Shown here piece after piece: positions 45,404 to 54,116 of a stretch of 57,504 nucleotides of DNA. Under the pieces are notes generated by a model. The model made no database searches. It was not told the origin of the DNA and was given only the letters and a program-made list of their open reading frames with translations. Origin of the DNA: Litorilinea aerophila. GTDB lineage: Bacteria > Chloroflexota > Anaerolineae > Caldilineales > Caldilineaceae. Position numbers and translations under genes: made by a program. Location of the stretch: assembly GCA_945905745.1 (NCBI GenBank), contig CAMDQF010000002.1:1-57504 (forward strand), read 5' to 3'. The number at the start of each line of letters is the position of its first letter. The first letter of the stretch is position 1.

Positions 45404-46378
45404 ATGCTCACCGCCCTCATCGGTCTCCTCATCAGCCTGGCCGCGGCTGTCGTGCCTACTTTTTTCTACGCCCTGGCCTTCTATCTGGCTGACCGCTACG
45501 AACGGGAGCCAGCCTGGATGGGCATTGTGGCTTTCCTTTGGGGCGCAATCCCGGCAGTGGTGACTAGCCTCTTCGGCGAGATTATCATCGGGATTCCGTT
45601 CGTGGGCGATCCGGGCAGCCTGACCGCAGCGGTTGTGGAGGCTGCCCTGGTGGCCCCCATTATCGAGGAGATCGCCAAAGGGGCGGCCCTCTTTGCTATC
45701 TACAAATTTATGCGCCACGAATTCGACGGCGTGCTGGACGGGCTGACCTACGGCGCGCTCATCGGTTTTGGCTTTGCCATGACCGAGAATTTTCTCTACT
45801 TCATCGGCGCATTCAACGAAGGCGGTTTTGTCGATCTGACGGTTCTCATCTTCCTGCGCGCCGTCATCTTCGGGCTGAACCACGCACTTTATACGGGTCT
45901 CTTTGGCATCGGCCTGGGAATGGCCCGCCACGCCGACAGTCCAGCCGCGGCCCGGCGTTGGATTCTGTTTGGCTTCGTCGCAGCCGTGGGTTCCCACGCC
46001 CTGCACAATCTGGGCGCAAGTATTGCCAGCGTCAATGGTTTTGGGATTGTGCTCAGTTTGGGTCTGGCTGTGGGCGGAGCTGCGCTGGTGGGTGTGGTGG
46101 TGCTGCTCACCTGGCGTCAGGAGCGCCTCTGGCTGCGGGATGAACTGCAGGAGGAGGTCGGGCTGCTTCTCTCCCAGGCGGAGTACGATTCACTGATTGG
46201 CGGCTGGCGGCGTTCACCCCTGCTGGATGCAGGCAAAAACCGGACGCAGGCCGACCGTCTGCATCAGGCCGTAGAGATCGCCTTTCGCAAGCACCGCCTG
46301 CGTCGGCTGGGCCCAGGGCGGGAGCCGAAGTTGGTGGGGCAGATCGCTGAGATGCGGGGGAAGATATTGGGAAGTTAG
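45404..46378 (+). CDS. prsW: PrsW-family intramembrane metalloprotease
   Basis: 324 residues, about eight membrane helices. Catalytic motifs: APIIEEIAKG (E88-E89, K92), FGFAMTENFLY (E128-N129), FGLNHALYTGLFG (His160) and VGSHALHNLGA (His198). This is the CPBP-related glutamic/metallo protease fold; PrsW in Bacillus cleaves an anti-sigma factor. No anti-sigma gene is adjacent, so the substrate is unknown. The hydrophilic C-terminal ~90 residues (TWRQERLWLRDELQEEVGLLL) are an extra cytoplasmic domain. Confidence 0.93.
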   Translation: MLTALIGLLISLAAAVVPTFFYALAFYLADRYEREPAWMGIVAFLWGAIPAVVTSLFGEIIIGIPFVGDPGSLTAAVVEAALVAPIIEEIAKGAALFAIYKFMRHEFDGVLDGLTYGALIGFGFAMTENFLYFIGAFNEGGFVDLTVLIFLRAVIFGLNHALYTGLFGIGLGMARHADSPAAARRWILFGFVAAVGSHALHNLGASIASVNGFGIVLSLGLAVGGAALVGVVVLLTWRQERLWLRDELQEEVGLLLSQAEYDSLIGGWRRSPLLDAGKNRTQADRLHQAVEIAFRKHRLRRLGPGREPKLVGQIAEMRGKILGS

Positions 46379-46465
46379 CGGTAATCAGTGAACAGTGAGC
46401 GGTGAACAGTAATCAGTGGTCTCGACGCGTCCCACTGATTACTATTCACTGTTCACTTTCTGCTT
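46378..46465. repeat. Heptad inverted repeat (CAGTGAA class)
   Basis: GAACAGTAATCAGTGG (46404-46419) and CCACTGATTACTATTC (46432-46447) pair at 15 of 16 with a 12-nt loop; additional words CAGTGAA, CAGTGAG and CGGTGAA extend the arms. It separates convergent genes. Confidence 0.87.
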
Positions 46466-47251
46466 CTACACAAACACCTCCTCCACACTGCGCCCCTCCC
46501 AGTCCTCATCCGCAGGCACGCCGAGAATCCGGGCCAGTGTGGGGGTTGTGTCGATCAGCGAAACCGGGCTGCTAATTGTATAGCCTTGGCGGATGCCCGG
46601 CCCGGCGATGATCCAGGGAATCGTCATATCCTCGTCCATCTCTGTGCCGTGGCTGCGGTCGTGACCGCCGTGATCCGCCTGTACCAACACTGTATACTCC
46701 TCCGGCAGCCCCGCCAATAGACGCCCCAATTGCCCATCCACATAGGCCACCTGCTCCAAATAGCCATCCGACATCCAGCCAGTCATGTGGCCCATCTCGT
46801 CGGTGGTGCCCAGATAGACAAAGGCGAAGTCGGGCAGTTGGGTAGGGATGTAGTCCAGGGCCACGTCGATTGTCATATTGTCGCCGTGGGGGAAGATGCG
46901 CACGGTCTTGCGAAAATAGGAGAAGGTCAGGCTGCCGGGCTGGCTCAGGTTGCGCAACTGCTCCCAATTGTAGAAGAAGGCCGTGTGCAGCCCTTCGTAT
47001 TTGGCCTGTTCAATCAGACCAGGAATAGGGCGGGCCATGGGCATCCAGTCGTTGGTGACGACGCCGTGGCGGGTGGGCGGCACGCTGTGGAAGATGGACA
47101 TATGACAAGGCATGGTGACAGAGGGCATGACAGAGCGGGCTGTCAGTGTGGAGGAACCCCGGCGTTGCAGATCGAGCAGAGTCTTGCAGCCGGCCGCAGC
47201 AATCGCATCTGGGCGCAGGCCATCGATCATTACAAAGACAACTTTCGACAT
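46466..47251 (-). CDS. Alkaline phosphatase superfamily phosphodiesterase-like protein
   Basis: 261 residues. Metal and nucleophile motifs: VVFVMIDGLRPDAI, SVMPSVTMPCHMSIFHSVPPTRHGV (nucleophile Thr/Ser in the MPSVTMPCH stretch), YLGTTDEMGHMTGW and VQADHGGHDRSHG, then IPWIIAGPGI. It fits type I phosphodiesterase/nucleotide pyrophosphatase relatives. Substrate unknown; no signal peptide, so cytoplasmic. Confidence 0.88.
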   Translation of the reverse strand: MSKVVFVMIDGLRPDAIAAAGCKTLLDLQRRGSSTLTARSVMPSVTMPCHMSIFHSVPPTRHGVVTNDWMPMARPIPGLIEQAKYEGLHTAFFYNWEQLRNLSQPGSLTFSYFRKTVRIFPHGDNMTIDVALDYIPTQLPDFAFVYLGTTDEMGHMTGWMSDGYLEQVAYVDGQLGRLLAGLPEEYTVLVQADHGGHDRSHGTEMDEDMTIPWIIAGPGIRQGYTISSPVSLIDTTPTLARILGVPADEDWEGRSVEEVFV

Positions 47252-47287
47252 TGTACAGCTTCCTTTGTGTCTGTTGATTTTATGCGC

Positions 47288-47328
47288 GTCGATGGGCCAA
47301 ATCCACGTCGTCCGCGTTCTATTGCCAG
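47288..47328. repeat. Word-repeat fragment (TCGTCCGCGTTC class)
   Basis: CAAATCCACGTCGTCCGCGT followed by TCTATTGCCAG, a half-element of the ATCCGCG class between two minus-strand genes. Confidence 0.5.
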
Positions 47329-47329
47329 T

Positions 47330-48088
47330 TCAAATACAGCGCCCGCCGTCCACTTCCATACAGACGCCGGTGACAAACGACGCTTCGTCCGAGCAGAGAA
47401 AGAGCGCGGCTTTGGCGATGTCGTCGGGCTGGCTGAGGCGGCCCAGGGGAATGGTGTCGATGAATTTCTGGCGGATTTCTGGTGTGTCCTCGCCGGGCAG
47501 GAACTGGGCCAGGAGGGGTGTGTCCCCGGCCACTGGGTTGATGGCGTTGACCCGTATCTTTTCTTTGGCCAGGTCTACAGCCAGCGCTTTGGTCAGTGTG
47601 ATAACCGCCCCTTTGGTGCCCGCATACCAGACGAGACCGGGCCGGGGACGTAAGCCTGCAGTGGAGGCGATATTGAGAAAGACGCCGCCCCCTTGCTGGC
47701 GAAAAACCGGCACGACGTGCATCACGCTCAGATAGATGCTCTTGACATTGACTGCATAGACCCGATCAAAGGTGGCCTCGTCTACACTGAGCAGCGGCCC
47801 ATTCTTATGGGTGGTGCCCGCGTTGTTGACGCAGATGTCGATGCGGCCAACAAGGCCGAGGGTCTGCTCGACCAGCGCGGACATGGAATCGTTGTTGCTC
47901 ACATCCACCTGCACCGGGTGGGCAACACCGCCCGCGGCCCGGATCGTCTCCGCTTGCCTTTCCGCTCCACTCCCGTTGATGTCGGCCACAATCACCGTCG
48001 CTCCCTCCGCGGCAAAGCGCAGCGCGATCCCCGCACCGAATCCACTGGCTGCGCCGGTGATAATGGCTACTCGATTTTGCAATTGCAT
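47330..48088 (-). CDS. Short-chain dehydrogenase/reductase
   Basis: 252 residues. NAD(P) motif VAIITGAASGFGAGIALRFA, NNAG at NNAGTTHKNGPL, catalytic YxxxK in VWYAGTKGAVITLTKALA (about residues 152-156), and C-terminal DEASFVTGVCMEVDGGRCI. It resembles glucose 1-dehydrogenase or 3-oxoacyl-ACP reductases. D38-like acid after the second strand (VADINGSG) suggests NAD preference. Substrate not determined. Confidence 0.9.
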   Translation of the reverse strand: MQLQNRVAIITGAASGFGAGIALRFAAEGATVIVADINGSGAERQAETIRAAGGVAHPVQVDVSNNDSMSALVEQTLGLVGRIDICVNNAGTTHKNGPLLSVDEATFDRVYAVNVKSIYLSVMHVVPVFRQQGGGVFLNIASTAGLRPRPGLVWYAGTKGAVITLTKALAVDLAKEKIRVNAINPVAGDTPLLAQFLPGEDTPEIRQKFIDTIPLGRLSQPDDIAKAALFLCSDEASFVTGVCMEVDGGRCI

Positions 48089-48102
48089 ATTTTCACTCCT
48101 GT

Positions 48103-48131
48103 TTGCAAGTCCCTGACAATCCTGCTACAAT
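48103..48131 (+). promoter_or_regulatory. Promoter of the UPF0175/DUF3368 pair
   Basis: TTGCAA (48103-48108), 17-nt spacer, TACAAT (48126-48131), about 68 bp before the start codon. Confidence 0.7.
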
Positions 48132-48198
48132 TTTCCTGTATCCTATCGATGTGCACAAATTCAGTCCACATCCGCAGATTGAATTGGGAGTAGTTCTA

Positions 48199-48486
48199 AT
48201 GGAAACAGATTCTTTGGTAATGAAAGAAGCAGCTATCGCCTATCCTCAGGGCTTTCCCCAAATGTTGGCAATGTCTGACACTGAATTTGTAGAAGAGATA
48301 AGACTTCTGGCCGCCGCCAAACTATACGAAATGGGACGGCTTTCGGCGGGCAAAGCAGCTCAATTGGCAGGTATGTCCCGTGTTCCTTTTTTGGCCCTAT
48401 TGACAACCTTCGGCGTATCAGCTATCAACATACAAGGCAAAGAGATCGATGAGGAAATCGCCGCCGCCAGGGAATTGGTCGCGTGA
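48199..48486 (+). CDS. UPF0175 family antitoxin
   Basis: 95 residues. UPF0175 features: MSDTEFVEEIRLLAAAKLYEMGRLSAGKAAQLAGMSRVPFLALLTTFGVSAIN, a helix-turn-helix-like stretch, then EIDEEIAAARELVA. Typically paired with a PIN-like DUF3368 toxin, as here. The ATG at 48199 is preferred to the open frame reaching 48103, which includes the promoter. Overlaps the toxin start by 4 nt. Confidence 0.87.
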   Translation: METDSLVMKEAAIAYPQGFPQMLAMSDTEFVEEIRLLAAAKLYEMGRLSAGKAAQLAGMSRVPFLALLTTFGVSAINIQGKEIDEEIAAARELVA

Positions 48487-48983
48487 ACACCTGGATTGTA
48501 GATGCGAGTCCGCTCATCTTTCTGGCAAAATTGGGCCGACTAAACCTACTCAAACAGGCCGACGTGGTTTGCATCCCCCAGGCAGTTTACAATGAAACAC
48601 AGCAGTATGACGATGCCGCGGCTGCCGTGATTGCCCATGCAGCTCGCTTTTGGCTGAAAGTCCGTGTAGTACAGAATCTGCAAGAGGCCCACGCCCTGCA
48701 TACAGACCTGGACAGCGGAGAGGCGGAGGTAATCGCCCTGGCAAAGGAGCTACAGCCAGACCGCCTCATCCTCGATGATATGGCCGCTCGCAGGATCGCG
48801 CGCCGCTATGGATTTTCGATGACAGGTACTGTTGGGCTTCTTCTCGCTGCACGTTTGAGAAACGCAATCCCTTCTCTCCGCACAGAACTTGACCGGCTGA
48901 AAGCAGCCGGCTTCTGGATTAATCCCACATTGGAAGAGGCCGCATTGCACGAAGCAGGAGAAGCAAACGACGAAATTCCCTGA
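48483..48983 (+). CDS. DUF3368 PIN-like toxin
   Basis: 166 residues starting with GTG inside the antitoxin stop. PIN-type acidic positions: VDASPLIFLAKLGRL (Asp), YNETQQY (Glu), LDSGEAEVIALAKE (Glu/Asp) and LILDDMAARRIARRYGF (Asp pair), with TGTVGLLLAARLR as usual in DUF3368. Probable ribonuclease neutralised by UPF0175. Confidence 0.87.
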   Translation: MNTWIVDASPLIFLAKLGRLNLLKQADVVCIPQAVYNETQQYDDAAAAVIAHAARFWLKVRVVQNLQEAHALHTDLDSGEAEVIALAKELQPDRLILDDMAARRIARRYGFSMTGTVGLLLAARLRNAIPSLRTELDRLKAAGFWINPTLEEAALHEAGEANDEIP

Positions 48984-49015
48984 CACGTCCAGAAGCCCAT
49001 TATCTCAGCATCCTA

Positions 49016-49133
49016 TCACCCCTCCACCCATACCGAACTCTCCCCTGCCCACCGATTGTCTTCCAGGGCCACCCGCACACAATAATAATTGGTCTACCCC
49101 TCCCCCGTCGAATCAGCGAAATCCCAATCCACG
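49016..49133 (-). pseudogene. Relic of the 3' end of a protein gene
   Basis: On the minus strand one frame reads VDWDFADSTGEG, a TAG (49094-49096), then TNYYCVRVALEDNRWAGESSVWVEG and a stop at 49016-49018. The last part resembles the YYVRV...AWSSPIWV ending of PHP/DUF3604-type proteins. Everything upstream has been replaced by the MFS gene. Assignment tentative; the pattern is short. Confidence 0.45.
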
Positions 49134-49138
49134 GCGTA

Positions 49139-50380
49139 TTACCGGCTGCGCCACCAGAAGAGCGTTACCGCCCCGGCCTGCACCAACGCCGCGGCCACAT
49201 ATAACGCGCCAAAACCGGTCGCCGCACCCAGGCTGTAGGCCAGCAGCGGGCCGACCGCGGAGCCAGCATCCGAGACGGTTGTATAGGCTCCGATGAAGAG
49301 GTGGGGGCGGGGCGTCGTCACAGAGAGTCGGTTAGCCGCCGCGTCCAGCGTCACGTTGACACCGGTGCTTGTGACCAAAATCAGCGCTACGCAGATCAGA
49401 GAAGCCACGCCGCCCAGCGTCACCGCACCGATCACCGCCAGCAGCACACCGATCACCAGCAGGCCGGCCAACGACAATTGGCCCACCCTGTCGGACAATG
49501 CACCCAGCAGCGGGCCAACAACCAGATCGGAAATCCAGCGCAGGGCCAGCACCAGCCCGGCAGCCGTGCCGATGCCAAGGCCAAAGGCGGCCAGAGGCGT
49601 TTCAGTTCCCAATTGTTGTTTCAGAAAGAGGGCAGCGGTGGAGACAAGAATCGAATCAAAAAGCAGTTTTTGCAGCCCGATAAAGAGCATCCAGCGCTGG
49701 GCTGGGTCGGCCAGGGCGACGCGCCAGCCTTCCAGCGAGCGGGATTTCTCGGCAGCTTTGGCGATGGATGGCTGGGGCCGATGGATAGCAGCTTCCGGCC
49801 AGCGCACGGCCCAGGCCAAGGGAATCGCCAGAGCGGTAATTCCCGCAATCACCAGCACCGCGGGGCGATAGCCGTATTGATCAAAGACCCAGCCGCCAAT
49901 CACAACGCTAATCGCACTGCCCAGGCGGATAATCCCCCACAACAGTCCCATCAGCCGACCGGCCACGCCGGGACCACCCACCCAAACGGCCTGGTAGCCG
50001 CCCTGACGCAGACCAGACCAGGCGATCCCCCAGGCCAGCCGCGCCAGCACAAAGACGACCAGACCCCACCCCCCGCCATAGACCAGCGCGGTCAAAAAGC
50101 CGAGGATAGCCGAAGCAATGAAGGGGCGGCGGGGGCCAAAACGCTCGAAGAGGGTGCTGGCCCAGGTGTTGGAGATCAGTCGTACCAGCCGATTGACGCT
50201 GAGCAACACCCCCACGAAGCCGAGCGGGATGCCAAGCCCCGCCGCGGCCAGGGGCAGAATGCCATAGAGCAGGGAATCACCCTGGATAGAGAGACCGACA
50301 ATCGCCGCCACCAGGGCCACCAGCCGTTCCGGGCGGGCGAGGCGGACGGGCGCACTCGAAGATGCGGGTTCCGAGGTCAC
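49139..50380 (-). CDS. Major facilitator superfamily transporter
   Basis: 413 residues, twelve hydrophobic segments. MFS landmarks: RLVRLISNTWASTLFERFGPRRPFIAS (motif A-type loop after helix 2), GIAWSGLRQGGYQAVWVGG, and LSDRVGQLSLAGLLVIGVLLAVIG in the second half. Substrate unknown. Overlaps the patatin-like gene by 4 nt, suggesting one operon HicB-patatin-MFS. Confidence 0.88.
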   Translation of the reverse strand: MTSEPASSSAPVRLARPERLVALVAAIVGLSIQGDSLLYGILPLAAAGLGIPLGFVGVLLSVNRLVRLISNTWASTLFERFGPRRPFIASAILGFLTALVYGGGWGLVVFVLARLAWGIAWSGLRQGGYQAVWVGGPGVAGRLMGLLWGIIRLGSAISVVIGGWVFDQYGYRPAVLVIAGITALAIPLAWAVRWPEAAIHRPQPSIAKAAEKSRSLEGWRVALADPAQRWMLFIGLQKLLFDSILVSTAALFLKQQLGTETPLAAFGLGIGTAAGLVLALRWISDLVVGPLLGALSDRVGQLSLAGLLVIGVLLAVIGAVTLGGVASLICVALILVTSTGVNVTLDAAANRLSVTTPRPHLFIGAYTTVSDAGSAVGPLLAYSLGAATGFGALYVAAALVQAGAVTLFWWRSR

Positions 50381-51324
50381 GGGGTGCGCCGATAGCTGGG
50401 TGTGAAGGGTTGCGCGCCCCGCAAGTGGGGCACGGATCGAGCAGATTCTTGTGCGCTACGCGCGGAAGCTTCGGCTGGGGTGGCTGTGGGCCGTACAGGC
50501 TGGGGGTTGCGCAGATAGCGTTCGGCTGTGTTGCGCCCGGCCTCGACCATCGCGTCCACATGGCTGAAATCGGTGAAGGAAATATCGGCCAAATCGTTGA
50601 GGTGGATGTAGTGTAACTGAATGGCAGGATCAGCGCTGGCCCGCTCCAAATCCTGAAATAGGGATTGGGCCGTAAAGGTGTTGAGCGTTCTGAGCAAAAT
50701 CTGGCTCACCCCTTTTGCCTGTCCTTCGCTGGTTCCGCCATAGCCCACATTGAGCAGATAGATGACCGTTGCCCCCTTGGCCATGGCAATCCCGGCCGGC
50801 ACATTGTCCACCACGCCGCCGTCCACCAGTTGGGTGTCGCCGAAGATCACCGGTGGGTGCAGACCAGGCAAGGAGGCGCTGGCCAGGACTGAATCCACCA
50901 GGGCAGCAGATTTATCGTTTTCGTCCGGAAAGAGCAGGAGTCGGTTGGTGCGCAGATCCGAGGTGGTGATGTAGCAGGGCAGTTTCAAGTCGGCATAGGT
51001 GCGCGCCAGTGGGTCCAGATGGCTGGCGATAATCTGGCGCATGTTGGCGGAGGAATAAAAGCTGTCATCGCCGCGCAGGAAGCGCCAGACAATCTGGAAA
51101 ATGTTGCCAGCGTAGACACTTTTGAAGTTGACGGAGCGCCAGACTTCTATCAGCCGATCCGTGGCCGCGGGTGTGCCATCCGCGGCCAGATAGATGGCGT
51201 TGAGCGCTCCTGCGGATGTGCCCACCACAAAATCGGGCCAGATGCCGTGGGCAAAGAGCGCCTGCAACGCGCCCACTTGCAGCGGTCCCCGGTTGCCACC
51301 TCCGGTCAGTGCAATGGCGATCAT
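50377..51324 (-). CDS. Patatin-like phospholipase
   Basis: 315 residues. Catalytic dyad motifs: oxyanion hole TGGGNRGPLQVGAL, nucleophile GTSAG (Ser37) and DGGVVDNVP (Asp168). N-terminal start MIAIALTGGG is typical. The C-terminal 40 residues (RPTATPAEASARSAQESARSV) are low complexity. Likely lipid acyl hydrolase in the cytoplasm or at the membrane. Its ATG overlaps the stop of the small HicB-like gene upstream. Confidence 0.9.
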   Translation of the reverse strand: MIAIALTGGGNRGPLQVGALQALFAHGIWPDFVVGTSAGALNAIYLAADGTPAATDRLIEVWRSVNFKSVYAGNIFQIVWRFLRGDDSFYSSANMRQIIASHLDPLARTYADLKLPCYITTSDLRTNRLLLFPDENDKSAALVDSVLASASLPGLHPPVIFGDTQLVDGGVVDNVPAGIAMAKGATVIYLLNVGYGGTSEGQAKGVSQILLRTLNTFTAQSLFQDLERASADPAIQLHYIHLNDLADISFTDFSHVDAMVEAGRNTAERYLRNPQPVRPTATPAEASARSAQESARSVPHLRGAQPFTPSYRRTP

Positions 51325-51497
51325 TTGACTCTCCCCCCTTCGCGTCTATCCTCAAGAATTAGGGCGATGGCTTCGCTAAGACTTTCCCGGCATTCTTCAA
51401 TCGTGCGCCCTTGTCCGTTAGCTCCGGTTATCTCTGGACAATAGGCGATGTACCAATCCTCATCCTTTTCGATAATTGCTGTAAACTCGTTATACAT
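51321..51497 (-). CDS. Short HicB-like protein
   Basis: 58 residues: MYNEFTAIIEKDEDWYIAYC, PEITGANGQGRTIEECRESL, SEAIALILEDRREGGRVK. This is the HicB antitoxin core fold (beta strands, then the G-Q-T-EEA-ENL-EAI helix). It lacks a C-terminal DNA-binding domain, and no HicA gene is adjacent. Stop overlaps the patatin ATG. Similar solitary HicB-like proteins are common in Chloroflexota and cyanobacteria. Confidence 0.85.
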   Translation of the reverse strand: MYNEFTAIIEKDEDWYIAYCPEITGANGQGRTIEECRESLSEAIALILEDRREGGRVK

Positions 51498-51548
51498 TCA
51501 ACACCCCCGTTCACCAGAACTTTTGACTGTGACACGCTGCACGGGGAT

Positions 51549-51576
51549 ATTGTAACACAGAGCAGAAATTGAGCAA
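51549..51576 (-). promoter_or_regulatory. Promoter of the HicB-patatin-MFS operon
   Basis: Minus strand TTGCTC (51571-51576), 16-nt spacer, TACAAT (51549-51554). Confidence 0.6.
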
Positions 51577-51606
51577 CCGGCGTTTTGTCGCCATCTCTAG
51601 ACAACA

Positions 51607-51644
51607 GAATGGCCCGGCAGGTATGACTACCCACCGGGCCATTC
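51607..51644 (-). terminator. Terminator hairpin of the VIT/VWA gene
   Basis: GAATGGCCCGG and CCGGGCCATTC pair perfectly (11 bp) with an inner GGT/ACC. On the minus strand TGTTGTCT follows. It lies 28 bp after the VIT gene stop and before the HicB promoter. Confidence 0.75.
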
Positions 51645-51671
51645 CGCTTCGCCCAAATTCGTGAACCGCGA

Positions 51672-54050
51672 CTATTCGCCGCCCAACAGGGCATCCCACA
51701 GCCGCTGCCAGACTGAGGGCGTGTCGGCTTCGGCAGGCACACCTGACGTGCCTGGTGTTGCCGTCGGCAAAGAATCGCCTGACCCATCCAGCACGATCTG
51801 TACAGCCTCCCCGTCGATCACCACCACCAACGCGGGGGAGACGGCGAGCCACTGGGCCACTTGCGCATCCGCGGCCAGGGCAAAGTATTCGTCACTGCCA
51901 AAGGGTATCTGGCGGGGTGTCATCTCCCCGGTCAGGGCCGTGTCCACCCAGAGCGGATAAAGCGTCCCATCCGCCGCCTGCACTTCACCCTTCTGGGCAA
52001 AGCTCTTGCCCGCCACATAGCGCACCCGGTCATTCTCCGGCGCGGCCTCGGCCTGGCTCAGCCCGCTCCGCACTTTGCTGGCTTCGACCGCGGCTTCACC
52101 CGCGGGGGCAGCCTGGGCCATTTGAACCATCTGCGCCCGTCCCACTTGGCTGTCGAACGAGAGGGCTGCCGGTGCAGGCGCAGCGAAATTATCCGTGCCA
52201 CCCATCGATTGGCGACCCGGAGACGCTTGCGTTGCGGCCAACGCAGGTTCCTCCACCAGATAGCTGGTATAAGGGGTGACGATTCCGTACTCCAGGCTGA
52301 GTTGGACAATGGCGTCGATGGTTTCCGGGTTGGCCCCGTTGCGCCGGATCGCGGTGAGCAGTGCGCCGATCTTGCGGGTGGCCCAGAGCCGAGCCACTGC
52401 CGACTCGCCGCCGCTCTCCACAAGCGCGAGTTCCGGGTAGCTGAAACCCCGGTCTGCACCGTTGACCTCCCCACTCAGGGAGACGGTCACATTTCCGCCC
52501 GTCGGGTAGCGCCCCACCCAGACCAGTTGCCCACCGGCGAAGAGATCGGGCAGGGGATAGGGGTAACTATCGTTGATGTCAATGCTATTGCCGTTGGCGT
52601 CTTTAACCACCACTGACAGGTTGGCAAGCACAGGAATACTCACCCCGGCATAGAAGCTGCTGACCGCCTCGTCGATCTGCTCTTCTGGCCGGACGTAACT
52701 GCTGCGCCCGCCCAAACTGGCGCTTACTTCGTCCAGCAGGTCGGTGTTCACGTCGTAGCCCACGCCAAAGGTAAAGAGACGCAGGGTTCGTCCGCTGGGT
52801 GCGCTCTGCTCCGCGTTGGCCACAATCTGGGCCGGATTCTCCTCGCCCTGGGTGGGCAGGCCGTCGGTGAGAAAGAGGACGTAGGCTGGACGGGCCGCGT
52901 CATCCGGGTTGTCCAACAGAGCCAGACTCTCCAGCAGCGACCGGTTGATGTCGGTGGAACCGGTGGCGCGCAGCCGTTCAATCCATTTTAGCGCCGATGC
53001 CCGATTTTCATCGTTGGCCGATTGCAGATCGCCCTTCCAGCGGTCTACGCCTGTGCTGAAGCTGATGAGAGCAAAGCGGTCACCGTAATTCAGGTGGTTC
53101 ACTACAAAATCGGCGGCTTCCTGGGCCTGGATCAATTTCTCCCCTTCCATCGAACCGGAAACGTCCAGCACCAATACAATGTCCCGCTCGATCACCGCGT
53201 CGGCGGCCACGTCCAGAGCCGGCGCGGCCAGGAGCAGGAAAAAGCCATCCTCGCCCGCAGGTTTGTAAGAGAGCAGATTGACGCCAACCGCGGCCTCGTC
53301 GCTGCCCCAGTAGAGGATGAAATCCCGCTGTTGGGCCGGATCGCTGGACTCAAAGCCGATGACAGCCGCGTCGTCGCCCGTGCGCTCGATGGCGACCTGA
53401 TGGCTGGGGCTGTAGATCGTGCGCAGGCCGCTCTGTTCGGCCAATTCCACATTCACAGCGACGGACTTGGCGGGCTGGCTCTTCCGGCGGCTGCCCAAAG
53501 GAACGGTGAAGCGGTGCAGCCCGTTCTCCAGCCAGACCACCTCCCGATAGGTCAGTTCGACGGTGCGGCTGCTCTGGGCCGGGATGGGGAAGACGCTGGC
53601 CTGGAAGAGGTCACGCCCCACATATTCGAGCAGGGCCGGGTCACGCTGCTGGCGCACAATCTCCTCGTAGATAGCCCGAGCCTCCTCCTTTTTAAGGAGT
53701 TTGCCCTCCAAGACCTGGCCGTCCACGGTCATCTGAAAATCGCTGATGGCCGCGTCCTCGGGCAGAGGGAAAATGAACGTGCCCTCCTGCACCCGATCCG
53801 ATGGATTGTGAAAGAGTTGGGTCACGCGCACCGCAGCCACCGGGCCGTCGATGGTGGCGTCCACTCGCTGGCTTTCCACAGTCACCGGATTAACGACCGG
53901 CGCGGGCGCGGGGTGGAAGGGCTGGGGTGGATTGGGCGGCGGATCGATGATAATGCCCTGGGCCGCGGCGGGAAGAGCGGCAGAGAGAAGAATCAGGAAA
54001 GTAAGCAGAATTGTTGTGACGAATCGTTGTGGGGACAGAGGAGGGGTCAT
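51672..54050 (-). CDS. VIT and von Willebrand factor A domain protein, secreted or membrane-attached
   Basis: 792 residues from the ATG at 54050 (GGAG 8 nt upstream); the frame extends to 54176 only through repeat DNA. Signal peptide TTILLTFLILLSAALPAAAQ. VIT domain (about 40-190): VTQLFHNPSDRVQEGTFIFPLPEDAAI and LYEEIV-type KKEEARAIYEEIVRQQRDPALLEYV. VWA domain (about 290-470): VLVLDVSGSMEGEKL with the MIDAS DxSxS. A long C-terminal region (IGALLTAIRRNGANPETIDAIVQLSLEYGIVTPYTSYLV) is typical of marine-type proteobacterial and Chloroflexota relatives. Adhesion or metal-dependent interaction is inferred. Confidence 0.9.
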   Translation of the reverse strand: MTPPLSPQRFVTTILLTFLILLSAALPAAAQGIIIDPPPNPPQPFHPAPAPVVNPVTVESQRVDATIDGPVAAVRVTQLFHNPSDRVQEGTFIFPLPEDAAISDFQMTVDGQVLEGKLLKKEEARAIYEEIVRQQRDPALLEYVGRDLFQASVFPIPAQSSRTVELTYREVVWLENGLHRFTVPLGSRRKSQPAKSVAVNVELAEQSGLRTIYSPSHQVAIERTGDDAAVIGFESSDPAQQRDFILYWGSDEAAVGVNLLSYKPAGEDGFFLLLAAPALDVAADAVIERDIVLVLDVSGSMEGEKLIQAQEAADFVVNHLNYGDRFALISFSTGVDRWKGDLQSANDENRASALKWIERLRATGSTDINRSLLESLALLDNPDDAARPAYVLFLTDGLPTQGEENPAQIVANAEQSAPSGRTLRLFTFGVGYDVNTDLLDEVSASLGGRSSYVRPEEQIDEAVSSFYAGVSIPVLANLSVVVKDANGNSIDINDSYPYPLPDLFAGGQLVWVGRYPTGGNVTVSLSGEVNGADRGFSYPELALVESGGESAVARLWATRKIGALLTAIRRNGANPETIDAIVQLSLEYGIVTPYTSYLVEEPALAATQASPGRQSMGGTDNFAAPAPAALSFDSQVGRAQMVQMAQAAPAGEAAVEASKVRSGLSQAEAAPENDRVRYVAGKSFAQKGEVQAADGTLYPLWVDTALTGEMTPRQIPFGSDEYFALAADAQVAQWLAVSPALVVVIDGEAVQIVLDGSGDSLPTATPGTSGVPAEADTPSVWQRLWDALLGGE

Positions 54051-54116
54051 CTTCGTTTCTCCGGGAATAGTTACGGTTGCACTGTTTCCAGGACGAAGCC
54101 GAATGGGTGAATGTTC

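Noticed and set aside
51498..51671. Missing hicA toxin gene upstream of the HicB-like gene
   Set aside because: The stretch contains a promoter and a terminator hairpin. No frame with a HicA-type domain is visible on either strand.
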